Below, piece by piece: positions 24,478 to 32,152 of a DNA stretch of 64,000 nt. The position numbers were made by a program, and so were the translations under genes. The notes beneath the pieces were generated by a model. It was not told the DNA's origin, searched no databases, and was given only the letters and a program-made list of their open reading frames with translations. How positions within the stretch are numbered: the stretch's first letter is position 1; every line of letters begins with the position of its first letter. Origin of the DNA: Faecalibacterium sp. I4-1-79 (GTDB lineage: Bacteria > Bacillota > Clostridia > Oscillospirales > Ruminococcaceae); the NCBI RefSeq assembly GCF_023347235.1, contig NZ_CP094467.1, positions 806,001 through 870,000 on the forward strand. Reading direction: 5' to 3'.

Positions 24478-25602
24478 ATGCAGGAAGTACGTGCAGCCGT
24501 TATTGGCACCGGGGTCATGGGGCGCAAGTATGCCCAGATGATCGCAGAGGGAAAGGCGGGGGCATTGCGCCTGACCGCCGTGGTCTGCCGCAGCGCCGGG
24601 GCGCAGCAGTGGGCAAAGGATACCCTGCCGGATACGGTGCGGGTGTGCCCCAGCGCAGACCAGCTGTACGACTACGCGGAGGAGTTTGATGCCGTGTTGG
24701 TGGTCACCCCGCACAAGACCCACCCGGCGCTGGTGATGCAGGCTTTTGCCCACGGCAAGCACGTCTTGTGCGACAAGCCCAGCGCAAACGCGCTGGCACC
24801 GGCGCTGGAAATGAACTGCGCCGCCGAAAAAAGCGGCCTTGTTTTCGCCATGATGTTCCATCAGCGCCGCTACAAAAAGTATATGCGACTTAAAAAATTA
24901 CTGGATGATGGGGTTCTGGGCGAGATCAAGCGGGTGCAGCTGGAAAACAGCCGCTACTTCCGCACATGGATGTACCACCGCTCCGGCAGCTGGCGTTCCA
25001 GCTGGGCGGGGGAGGGCGGCGGCGCGCTGCTCAATCAGGGCCAGCACATTCTGGATATCTGGCAGTGGCTGTTCGGGATGCCGACTAGTATTTATGCGGT
25101 AATACCATACGGCAAGTATAACGATTTCATGGTGGATGACGAGGCTACTCTGCTGATGGAGTACCCGCAGCAGCGCACGGCAACCTTTATCCTCTCCACC
25201 GGCGAGGGCAGCTACACCGAGCGGTTGGAGATCGTGGGCACCAAGGGCACCGCCCTGCTGGAAGAGGACACCCTCACCCTGCACACCTACACGCCGGACA
25301 CCGAGACCTACCGCCGTACCGCAGACTGCACCGAGCGCCAGCAGCTTACCGAGACCACCACCACCGAGCAGTTCGCCCCGCAGGCAGAGCCTTACCCGGA
25401 GATGCTGGCAAACTTTGCGGATGCCATCCTGCACGGCACGCCCCTGACCGCCCCCGGCGTGGAGGGCGTGCGCGCACTGGAGCTGACCGATGCGGCTTAC
25501 CTGTCCGCATGGCTGGGGGAGAAGCTCACCCTGCCGCTGGACGCAAACCGCTTTGAACAGGAGCTGCAAAAGCATATTCAGGAGGAACAGACGAATGGCT
25601 AA
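24478..25602 (+). CDS. Gfo/Idh/MocA-family oxidoreductase
   Basis: A 374-residue NAD(P)-dependent enzyme of the sugar/inositol dehydrogenase superfamily. The Rossmann motif is AVIGTGVMGRKYAQ (8-21). The characteristic EKP motif is DKP (LCDKPSANAL, about 96-101), keeping the catalytic lysine. The substrate side has NQGQHILDIWQWLFG (about 182-196) with the conserved His/Asp. AGGAGG lies 6 bases before the ATG. The substrate is likely a sugar, sugar acid or inositol, but is not identifiable from sequence. The stop overlaps the start of a second family member. Confidence 0.88.
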   Translation: MQEVRAAVIGTGVMGRKYAQMIAEGKAGALRLTAVVCRSAGAQQWAKDTLPDTVRVCPSADQLYDYAEEFDAVLVVTPHKTHPALVMQAFAHGKHVLCDKPSANALAPALEMNCAAEKSGLVFAMMFHQRRYKKYMRLKKLLDDGVLGEIKRVQLENSRYFRTWMYHRSGSWRSSWAGEGGGALLNQGQHILDIWQWLFGMPTSIYAVIPYGKYNDFMVDDEATLLMEYPQQRTATFILSTGEGSYTERLEIVGTKGTALLEEDTLTLHTYTPDTETYRRTADCTERQQLTETTTTEQFAPQAEPYPEMLANFADAILHGTPLTAPGVEGVRALELTDAAYLSAWLGEKLTLPLDANRFEQELQKHIQEEQTNG

Positions 25603-26620
25603 GCTGCGGTTTATTATAGTAGGTTCCGGCTGGCGGTCGCTGTTTTACTGGCGTGTCGCGCAGGCGCTGCCGGAGCGGTTCGAGCTGTGCGCCATGCTTT
25701 GCCGCACCGAGGAAAAGGCCGAAAAGATGCACCGGGAGTACGGCGTGCCGGTAAGTACCTCGGCGGAGCAGTGCATTGCCCTGCACCCGGATTTCGTGGT
25801 GGTGGCAGTGAATAAAGCGTCCATCGCCGCCGTCAGCACCGAATGGCTTGCCCGGGGCTTTGCCGTGCTGTGCGAGACCCCGGCGGCGCTGGAGGAGAAC
25901 GCATTGTGCGCCCTCTGGCAGCTGCACCGGCAGGGCGCAAAGCTGCAGGTGGCAGAACAGTACTGGCTGTACCCCACGCTGGCAAAACGGCTGGCGGCGG
26001 TGCACAGCGGCGCGCTGGGCACGCCGCAGTTTGCCCGGCTGTCGGTGGCGCACGGCTACCACGCAGTCAGTCTGGCGCGGCAGTTCCTGAACGCCGGGCA
26101 GCAGCCGGTGCGGGTGACCGGCCGCAGCTGGACGGAAAAGATCATCGAAACGGATTCCCGCTGGGGCGCGGTGCATAACGGCGCACTGGTGGAAAAGACG
26201 TTGCAGCAGCACACGCTGGAATTTGCGGGCGGTGGCACGGCGTTTCTGGATTTTAACGGCGTGCAGTACCACTCCTATCTGCGCAGCACCCACACCAGTG
26301 TGCAGGGAGAGCGGGGCGAAGTGTTCGACGACACCCTGCGCTGTCTGGATGCCGCCGGGGAGCCGGTGTGCCGTCCGCTGACCCCGCTGCCGGACCCGCT
26401 GGCAGCAACCGCCGCGCAGGCGGGGCTGAACGAGGACGAGACTGCCATCGCTTGTTTTCTGGACAGGATGCAGGGCTATCTTGCCGGCGGGGCAGAGGTG
26501 TACCCGCTGGCAGACGCCTTGCAGGACGCCTACCTTGCCCTGCTGATGGAGCACGCCCTTGCCGTCCCCGGCCAGCCGGTGGAAAGCACCCCGCAGCCGT
26601 GGAACACAGAAGAAAGATAA
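25595..26620 (+). CDS. Second Gfo/Idh/MocA-family protein with an altered EKP motif
   Basis: A 341-residue protein whose ATG at 25595 overlaps the previous stop (ATGGCTAA); GGAGGAACAG lies just upstream. The Rossmann start is IIVGSGWRSLFYWRVAQ. At the position of the lysine-bearing EKP motif it reads CETPAALEEN, so the catalytic lysine is replaced by threonine. The C-terminal domain is present (AVHNGALVEKTLQQHTLEF onward). It may be a non-catalytic partner of the preceding enzyme, forming a hetero-oligomer, or use a different chemistry. The call as a family member is firm; the function is not. Confidence 0.8.
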   Translation: MAKLRFIIVGSGWRSLFYWRVAQALPERFELCAMLCRTEEKAEKMHREYGVPVSTSAEQCIALHPDFVVVAVNKASIAAVSTEWLARGFAVLCETPAALEENALCALWQLHRQGAKLQVAEQYWLYPTLAKRLAAVHSGALGTPQFARLSVAHGYHAVSLARQFLNAGQQPVRVTGRSWTEKIIETDSRWGAVHNGALVEKTLQQHTLEFAGGGTAFLDFNGVQYHSYLRSTHTSVQGERGEVFDDTLRCLDAAGEPVCRPLTPLPDPLAATAAQAGLNEDETAIACFLDRMQGYLAGGAEVYPLADALQDAYLALLMEHALAVPGQPVESTPQPWNTEER

Positions 26621-26623
26621 AAA

Positions 26624-26662
26624 AGGCTCAGAAGCACCTGTCGGCGCTTCTGAGCCTCTTTT
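26624..26662 (+). terminator. Terminator after the oxidoreductase pair
   Basis: AGGCTCAGAAGC and GCTTCTGAGCCT form a 12-bp stem followed by CTTTT. The gap 26621-26955 also holds a two-hairpin element of the convergent gene and no coding sequence. Confidence 0.8.
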
Positions 26663-26712
26663 CACGATTGGAGCCGTGACGGCAACCAGCCAGTTCTCCG
26701 TAGCAGCCCTTT

Positions 26713-26932
26713 CCGTGAAAACGGGACAGCGGAGCGTCCGCAGACGCTCCGCTGTCCCAAAATTATAAATGTTTTTCCGCTAAAAATGCCCAGCAACGAC
26801 GACGACCGCCGCCAGTGGCGGAAACAGGGAGGAGTTGTTGGGGCAGCGGCCAGCAAGACGCAAGTGCCGCCCAAGGCACGATGCGGATGCTGGGTGCCGC
26901 AACCCGTAAGACGCGGAGGGCATTCAAATCGT
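26713..26932 (-). repeat. Two-hairpin 3' element, full copy C with an enlarged first hairpin
   Basis: It lies sense and 3' of the threonine-aldolase-like gene. Hairpin 1 has stem ATGCCC/GGGCAT, but its loop is expanded by over 100 bases that contain further self-complementary segments (GTGCC/GGCAC; CCGCCACTGGCGG-type). Hairpin 2 keeps the common core with outer arms GGGACAG/CTGTCCC and ends CGTTTTCACGG. Confidence 0.65.
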
Positions 26933-26955
26933 TATATTCAAAAAGGAGCGCGGGA

Positions 26956-27978
26956 TCACATCAGGTCGATCAGCGCTTCCACCTCGTCCATGCGGGTAGC
27001 CCAGCTGGTGGCGATACGCACCACGGTGTGGGTGTCGTCGAACTTCTCCCAGAAGCCGAACTTTGCCTTGCCTTCCAGCGCAGCCAGCTGGGCATTTTCC
27101 AGCACAAGGAAGATCTGGTTGGTGGGGGAGTCCATAAAGAAGCGATAGCCCTTTTCCGCAAAACCGGCCTTCAGGCGGTTGGCAGTGGCAATGGCGTTTT
27201 TGCTGATGGAAAAATACAGGTCATCGGTGAACAGCACATCGAACTGGATGCCCAGCAGCCGCCCCTTTGCCAGCAGTGCGCCCTGCTGCTTGACCATGGT
27301 CATAAAGTGCGCCGGTGCGCCGTGGGGGAACACCACAGCCTCGCCGCACAGCGCACCCACCTTGGTGCCGCCGATGTAGAACACATCGGTCAGCCGGGCA
27401 AGGTCGGCCAGCGTTACGTCCGTACCATCGGCAGCCAGACCGTAGCCCAGCCGTGCACCATCTAAGAACAGCGGCATCTTGTACTCCTGACATACAGCGT
27501 GCAGGGCTTCCAGCTCTGCCTTGGTGTACAGGGTGCCGTACTCGGTGGGGTGGGAGATGTACACCATGCCGGGGAACACCATGTGGTCGTGGTTGTCATC
27601 GGCGTAGAAGGTGGCCACCAGCGCCCGCAGCTCGGCGGCGTCCATCTTGCCGTTGTGCTGCGGCAGGGTGATAACCTTGTGGCCGGTGTACTCGATGGCA
27701 CCGGCTTCGTGCCCGGCCACATGGCCGGTGGCAGCAGCCACTACGCCCTGCCACCGCTGCAGCATGGACGCGATGACGATGGCGTTGCTCTGGGTGCCGC
27801 CGGAGATGAACTGCACGTCGGCCTCCGGGCAGGCGCAGGCGGCGCGGATCTTCTCCCGGGCGCTGGCGCAGTAGGGGTCGGTGCCGTAGCCGGAGACCTT
27901 TTCAAAGTTGGTCTCGGTCAGCTTTTGCAGAATGGCGGGGTGTGCACCCTCGCAATAGTCGTTTTCAAAATACAGCAT
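26956..27978 (-). CDS. Threonine-aldolase-like PLP-dependent enzyme
   Basis: A 340-residue fold-type I PLP enzyme of the beta-eliminating lyase/threonine aldolase group. It has the N-terminal YFENDYCEGAHPAIL, ISGGTQSNAIVIAS, VISHPTEYG-like 'VYISHPTEYGTLY', the PLP-binding Asp/Arg LFLDGARLGYGL, and the Schiff-base lysine in FYIGGTKVGALCGE. It would cleave threonine or related beta-hydroxy amino acids to glycine and an aldehyde, but family members vary in substrate. The ATG at 27978 has GAGGAG 9 bases upstream; the frame upstream covers the promoter. It is monocistronic, with its own promoter. Confidence 0.85.
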   Translation of the reverse strand: MLYFENDYCEGAHPAILQKLTETNFEKVSGYGTDPYCASAREKIRAACACPEADVQFISGGTQSNAIVIASMLQRWQGVVAAATGHVAGHEAGAIEYTGHKVITLPQHNGKMDAAELRALVATFYADDNHDHMVFPGMVYISHPTEYGTLYTKAELEALHAVCQEYKMPLFLDGARLGYGLAADGTDVTLADLARLTDVFYIGGTKVGALCGEAVVFPHGAPAHFMTMVKQQGALLAKGRLLGIQFDVLFTDDLYFSISKNAIATANRLKAGFAEKGYRFFMDSPTNQIFLVLENAQLAALEGKAKFGFWEKFDDTHTVVRIATSWATRMDEVEALIDLM

Positions 27979-28021
27979 GGCAAAACGCTCCTCTATATAA
28001 TTGTAAGAAAACAGTACCTTT

Positions 28022-28050
28022 ATTCTACATCGCCGCGAAAACCCTGTCAA
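28022..28050 (-). promoter_or_regulatory. Promoter of the threonine-aldolase-like gene
   Basis: Minus-strand TTGACA (28045-28050), 17-base spacer, TAGAAT (28022-28027). Confidence 0.75.
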
Positions 28051-28202
28051 ACCCAAAACGGCGCACGGTACACGCAATGCACCGCAAAAACGCTTACAGG
28101 ATACCCGGTGCGACACTATGTTGACCAGAACCACAGCCTACGACAGTTTTTTACGAAAGTATGATTATTTCCAGAAAGACGAAAAGTTTTTCAAAAAAGT
28201 GC

Positions 28203-28230
28203 TTGACAATTCTGCTGCATCTGGTATAAT
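28203..28230 (+). promoter_or_regulatory. Promoter of tRNA-Leu
   Basis: TTGACA (28203-28208), 16-base spacer, TATAAT (28225-28230) with an extended TG. Both boxes are perfect consensus, as expected for a stable RNA gene. Confidence 0.85.
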
Positions 28231-28274
28231 AACTATCGTTCCGAGCATCGCAGCTCACGAACACAACAGAATAT

Positions 28275-28361
28275 GCGGATATGGCGGAATTGGCAGACGC
28301 GTTAGATTCAGGTTCTAATCGGGGCAACTCGGTGGAGGTTCAAGTCCTCTTATCCGCACCA
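28275..28361 (+). tRNA. tRNA-Leu (anticodon CAG)
   Basis: An 87-base class II tRNA. The acceptor stem GCGGATA pairs with TATCCGC, and the discriminator A is followed by an encoded CCA. The anticodon arm TTAGA-TTCAGGT-TCTAA gives CAG, reading CUG. The long variable arm and GGTTCAAGTCC T-arm fit tRNA-Leu. A consensus promoter lies 45 bases upstream and a terminator follows. Confidence 0.95.
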
Positions 28362-28366
28362 CAAGG

Positions 28367-28395
28367 AAGGCAGCTTTTAGTAGCTGTCTTTTTTG
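28367..28395 (+). terminator. Terminator after tRNA-Leu
   Basis: AAGGCAGCT and AGCTGTCTT pair (one G-T) around a 6-base loop and continue into TTTTG. Confidence 0.75.
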
Positions 28396-28633
28396 TTTTA
28401 CATGACTATTTCCCTTTGGCTGCAACGGCGATAACAGGACTTGAACAGCACTGCAACGCCGCAGGCGGGGCAACGTGTAGGAATGTCTACCAGGAGGACT
28501 GCCACTGAAATAGAAAATCCGAACCTTTTCTCGATAGGAGAAGGGCTCGGATTTTTTGGTTTATTGGTTCTTGGATCGTGCCGGAATTTACGGCTCAGGC
28601 AAGGCTTTCAATTTTTCGAGCCATAAAGGCTCC
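28396..28633. other. Non-coding remnant region between tRNA-Leu and a lipoprotein gene
   Basis: No credible gene is present. A hairpin AAATCCGA/TCGGATTT followed by six T lies at 28515-28557. The short frame 28441-28626 has no RBS or recognisable domain. The placement beside a tRNA, plus a truncated MITE-like end at 28634-28683, suggests decayed mobile DNA. Confidence 0.4.
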
Positions 28634-28683
28634 GAAAAAGGTTCCGGGGCTTGTGTATTTTTCAGAGAGCTATTTTGCAACAG
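28634..28683. repeat. Truncated copy of the MITE-like element (right half)
   Basis: GAAAAAGGTTCCGGGG, CTTGTGTA and CAGAGAGCTATTTTGCAACAG match the right half of 972-1128 nearly base for base. The left terminal repeat is missing. Like the full copy, it lies just downstream of a minus-strand lipoprotein gene. Confidence 0.6.
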
Positions 28684-28695
28684 TCCGGAACGGAT

Positions 28696-30798
28696 TTACT
28701 TTCCGAGTACAACGGAGAGCCTGATTTCCTTTTCCGTCTCGCTCAGGTCAAGAGCGCCGCCATCGGCGACGGTCACGTGCAGCTCATAGAGCGTACCGGC
28801 GGTAAGTTCCGTTACAGCCTTGCCGTCCTCGTCTGTGATCGACCACAGTGCAGGATCGACCTTTGCCAGCTTGCCGTCCACGCCATAGGCGTAGAGGGTC
28901 AGACCGGAGGTGCTGCCGGACAGGTTGTTCATACGGAAAGCTACCGTGGTGTTGGGATGTACGTTGCGGACGGTCACAGTGTTGCGCCAGCTTGCAACGG
29001 TGCCTTCGCCGCCGTTCTGCGCAAACCGCTCCTGCGAAAGGACGTTTCTTGCCGCCTGATCAAGCTCGACCTTGCGGTAGGGCATTTCGGGCAGATAAAC
29101 AAACCGGTCCTGCAGACGAAGCAGTTCCAGATAGCCCGTCGGGCAGTAGAGCGCGTTGCCGCTGTTGCCGGCATACATACCAATGGCCATGTTGTTGTAG
29201 CCGTATTTGTTGGAAACATCCATCGTGAAAACCGTCTCGCCGGTTTCAAAATCCAGAATGATGTACTGCCACATCCCGGTGGTCACATCCTGCACATAGC
29301 CGTAGATATAGCCCGTTGCGGTGGAAAGCTTCATGATGGAGGTGTCGCTCAGGTCGTTCCGGCACCAGACGCTCTTCATTTCGTAGCCGTTTGCGGTCTT
29401 TACGGTGTCCATGCGCTCGATGCCGGGGGCAATCATAATGTTGCCCTTCATGAGCCAGCTCTGGTCGTAAATATTGGCGTAGCTCTGGATGGAGGAGTCG
29501 TTGTTGGGGTCCGCCAGACCTGCATTGCCCGCGCCAAACCAGTTGCAGACGATGGTGCTGACGGTGCCATTGCCGTCGTCATAGACGATGGCAGAGTTCT
29601 CAACGGCTACCTGATAGCCCTCGGGCAGGTCATCCAGCACCGGGGCGCTTGCCACGACCTCGCCGGTCTTCATATCGAGCGCAAGAAGGTTTACAATATC
29701 CTGATTGTCGGTGAACAGCACAAGGTTCGGTGTCAGTGTGGGAGAGCAGCCACCGCCCCATGCAAGACCGCCGCCGGTGGTCTTATCGCCTTCGCCGCTC
29801 ACCTTTGCACCCGCGCTCTCATAGGGCGTGCACCACACAACGTCTACGCCTTCTTCTGCGCGCAGAAGATAGCAGTTCTGGTTGGTCAGGACCACCGCAC
29901 CGTCCTTGGAGGCGGCGATGCCGTTTTCAGCGCCCTCGCCGGGGGTCAGTTCGTGGACAAAAACAGCCTTTGAAAGGTCTGTCTGCTCGCCGTTCAGGAT
30001 CGCATCAATGGCAGAACGGGCAATATAGCCGATGACGCCCTGCTGCTGGCGCTGCGGATAAATGCGGAAGCCGCCCGTTGCAAACCAGAGGTTTCCGTCA
30101 TAATCAAAGACCACGGACAAAAGATTCTGCGTCAGCTCTTTTCCAAGCGCGGCCTCGGCAGCAGCTTTGATATCAATGTCCAGCACCTTTTCAAATTCCG
30201 GCAGAACATTGCCGTTTTCATCCGTTGCACGGAGCATCAGCACATGGTTGTTGCTCGTGGGGCAGACGATGCGGTTGGATTCGTCAAGGAAGGTATAGGA
30301 GCTCTGGATAACGTAACCGCCGCCGTCATGCTGTTTGGGGGAGAAATAGCCGAGCGTCTTTGTCTCTTCGGCGTTCAGGTCTCGGATGGCGATGCCGCCC
30401 AGCAGCGGCACAACGGCATGACCGTAGCTGTCAAAGTAGATGGCGGGCGAAGCGTTCGCGTTCGTCGTCTCATAGGAAACGTTGATCTCCGGATAGATGG
30501 CAAGCGGCAGGATCTCATCCGTCGAGTCGGTGTTGTAGCCGTCGTGATGAATGTTTGCATCACTCTTGGCCATGTAGGGGTTTTCCTCCACCTGCTTGGG
30601 GTTCAGAGCCTTTACCGGCAGCGCCGCAGAGGCTTGTTCCGCTGAAGAGGGCTGTACCGCAGCGGACGGGGCAGCGGGCTGCGAAGCGTCAGCACTGTCT
30701 GCCGGCGTCTGTGTTCCGCCGCAGGCAGCCATGGAAAGGCACAATGCTGCGGTCAGCGACAGGCTTAACGCAGAATGGACGATGTTTCTCTTTTTCAT
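28696..30798 (-). CDS. Large secreted lipoprotein, probable beta-propeller
   Basis: A 700-residue protein with a lipoprotein signal (MKKRNIVHSALSLSLTAAL, lipobox SMAAC, Cys 26), then a Ser/Ala/Pro-rich linker (to about 65). The rest is beta-rich, with repeated blade-like segments such as VVFDYDGNLWFATGG, LALDMKTGEVVASAP and IILDFETGETVFTMD, typical of PQQ- or YVTN-like propellers. The final roughly 100 residues look like a separate beta sandwich. It would sit on the outer face of the membrane. No enzyme motif was recognised. AAGGAG precedes the ATG. A degenerate receiver gene lies immediately upstream in the same direction, beside a divergent two-component system. Confidence 0.7.
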   Translation of the reverse strand: MKKRNIVHSALSLSLTAALCLSMAACGGTQTPADSADASQPAAPSAAVQPSSAEQASAALPVKALNPKQVEENPYMAKSDANIHHDGYNTDSTDEILPLAIYPEINVSYETTNANASPAIYFDSYGHAVVPLLGGIAIRDLNAEETKTLGYFSPKQHDGGGYVIQSSYTFLDESNRIVCPTSNNHVLMLRATDENGNVLPEFEKVLDIDIKAAAEAALGKELTQNLLSVVFDYDGNLWFATGGFRIYPQRQQQGVIGYIARSAIDAILNGEQTDLSKAVFVHELTPGEGAENGIAASKDGAVVLTNQNCYLLRAEEGVDVVWCTPYESAGAKVSGEGDKTTGGGLAWGGGCSPTLTPNLVLFTDNQDIVNLLALDMKTGEVVASAPVLDDLPEGYQVAVENSAIVYDDGNGTVSTIVCNWFGAGNAGLADPNNDSSIQSYANIYDQSWLMKGNIMIAPGIERMDTVKTANGYEMKSVWCRNDLSDTSIMKLSTATGYIYGYVQDVTTGMWQYIILDFETGETVFTMDVSNKYGYNNMAIGMYAGNSGNALYCPTGYLELLRLQDRFVYLPEMPYRKVELDQAARNVLSQERFAQNGGEGTVASWRNTVTVRNVHPNTTVAFRMNNLSGSTSGLTLYAYGVDGKLAKVDPALWSITDEDGKAVTELTAGTLYELHVTVADGGALDLSETEKEIRLSVVLGK

Positions 30799-30828
30799 AA
30801 ACCGTTCTCCTTGTTGTGTTCGTTGCGG

Positions 30829-31218
30829 TCAGACCAGTGCTGCTCCGCCTGATTTTTTTCCATCCAGCCAGATGCGGAATCCCTGCCGCAAGGCGGCTTC
30901 GGTCACCGGCTCCAGCAGAAAATAGTCTGCACGCAACCGGAAGGCATGGAGCGAAAAATCCAGATCGCTGCACCAGATAATGCGTGTCTGTGGACAAAGC
31001 GCGCGCAGATGCTCTACTGCATTCAATCCGTCGACCCCCGGCAGGGCAATCACGGCATTTGTCAGCGGCTCGTTGCGTGCAGCCTCAAAAAAGCTTTCCT
31101 GATCGTGGTAACAGTCCATTTTCGGGAACAAGCAATGTTCGGCGCAGAACCGCGAGATCTGCTCTGCCAGAAAAGCTTCCTGCGCCCTGCTGCTTGTCAG
31201 CACGGCAATTCGGTACAC
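30829..31218 (-). CDS. Stand-alone degenerate receiver domain (pseudo-receiver)
   Basis: A 129-residue protein. I chose the GTG at 31218 because AAAGGAGG lies 6 bases upstream. It has a CheY-like alpha/beta pattern: YRIAVLTSSRAQEAF, NAVIALPGVDGLNAVEHLRALCP, RIIWCSDLDF, AFRLRADYFLLEPVTEAAL. All phosphorylation residues are altered. The acidic pair after strand 1 is Ser-rich, the phospho-Asp is replaced in VIALPG, and the conserved Lys of KP is Glu (LEPV). It therefore probably works without phosphorylation, perhaps by protein contact. It has no DNA-binding domain. It shares its promoter with the lipoprotein and lies opposite a real LytTR regulator. Confidence 0.65.
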   Translation of the reverse strand: MYRIAVLTSSRAQEAFLAEQISRFCAEHCLFPKMDCYHDQESFFEAARNEPLTNAVIALPGVDGLNAVEHLRALCPQTRIIWCSDLDFSLHAFRLRADYFLLEPVTEAALRQGFRIWLDGKKSGGAALV

Positions 31219-31264
31219 AGCGTGCCTCCTTTCTCTTGCGCCATCGTTGGCGTTCTCTGCTTTC

Positions 31265-31292
31265 AGTATACGGACAGGCATGGTCTTTTCAA
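31265..31292 (-). promoter_or_regulatory. Promoter of the pseudo-receiver/lipoprotein operon
   Basis: Minus-strand TTGAAA (31287-31292), 16-base spacer, TATACT (31265-31270). Confidence 0.6.
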
Positions 31293-31362
31293 GCCATTTA
31301 GCACGAAAGCCCCTTTTCCGTCACGAAATCCCATTTTCGGCTGCGACATAACCGGGCAACTG

Positions 31363-31371
31363 TGCTATAAT
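31363..31371 (+). promoter_or_regulatory. Extended -10 promoter of the LytTR two-component operon
   Basis: TGCTATAAT is a perfect extended -10 (31363-31371); the -35 is poor, so activation is likely needed. It is about 95 bases from the divergent promoter, so one regulator could act on both. Confidence 0.6.
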
Positions 31372-31429
31372 CAGGATGAAAGAGTTTATAAAGGAGGTTG
31401 GAAGCTGTAAAACGGCTTCCTGATACAGC

Positions 31430-32152
31430 ATGAGGATCGCAATCGTCGATGACCTTGATACCGAGCGCACACTGCTGAAGGAGCGCTTGGCACGGCAGCT
31501 GCGCCAGCGCGGTACAGAAGCAGATCTTTTAGAATTTGACAGCGGAGAAGCTTTTCTGGCGGCAGAAGAAGCGCAGCGCTTTACCGCCGCATTTTTGGAT
31601 ATTTACATGGATGGTTTAAGCGGCATGGACGCGGCAAAGGAACTTCGGAAAACAGACGCAGACTGTCTTCTGGTTTTTACCACCACCTCGACAGACCATG
31701 CACTCGAGGGGTTTCAGGTACGGGCATTTCATTATCTGGTCAAGCCCTTTTCAGAGGCCGAGTTGTCCGGTCTGTTGGATGAAATGCTCGCAAAACTCCC
31801 CCGCCCGGAGCCGGTTTTGACGGTGAAGGTGGATGGCAGCGACATCCGTTTGCGCTATCGTGATATCATATCCGCCGAGCATTTCGCCCACATGATCAAC
31901 ATCCGCACCACTGCCGGCAAAACGCTTGCTACGCGCCAGAGCTTCAAAGCGTTCACCGAGCCGCTCAAAAAAGATCCGCGCTTTTTTGTCTGCGGACGTG
32001 GCGCGATCATCAATATGGAAAATGCTGCCGATTTTCAGGCTGCCGCCTTCTGTATGACGGACGGCAGCCGCGTCTATGTCAGTCAGGAGCTTTTGAAAGC
32101 CGCCCGGCAGGCCTTTATGGAATTTCTGCTGCAAAGGGGGCGTGCGGATTGA
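31430..32152 (+). CDS. LytTR-family response regulator
   Basis: A 240-residue regulator. The receiver domain (1-118) has the acidic pair in IAIVDDLDTE, the phospho-Asp in AAFLDIYMDGLSGMD, the Thr/Ser in LVFTTTS and the Lys in YLVKPFSEAE, all intact. The LytTR DNA-binding domain (about 130-235) includes LRYRDIISAEHFAHMINIRTT and FFVCGRGAIINMENA. It is of the AgrA type and would bind direct repeats upstream of target promoters, probably including the divergent lipoprotein unit. The kinase gene overlaps its stop. Confidence 0.92.
   Translation: MRIAIVDDLDTERTLLKERLARQLRQRGTEADLLEFDSGEAFLAAEEAQRFTAAFLDIYMDGLSGMDAAKELRKTDADCLLVFTTTSTDHALEGFQVRAFHYLVKPFSEAELSGLLDEMLAKLPRPEPVLTVKVDGSDIRLRYRDIISAEHFAHMINIRTTAGKTLATRQSFKAFTEPLKKDPRFFVCGRGAIINMENAADFQAAAFCMTDGSRVYVSQELLKAARQAFMEFLLQRGRAD

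Noticed and set aside
28441-28626. A 61-codon plus-strand frame after tRNA-Leu
   Set aside because: It reads through a terminator hairpin, has no RBS and matches no family I know.
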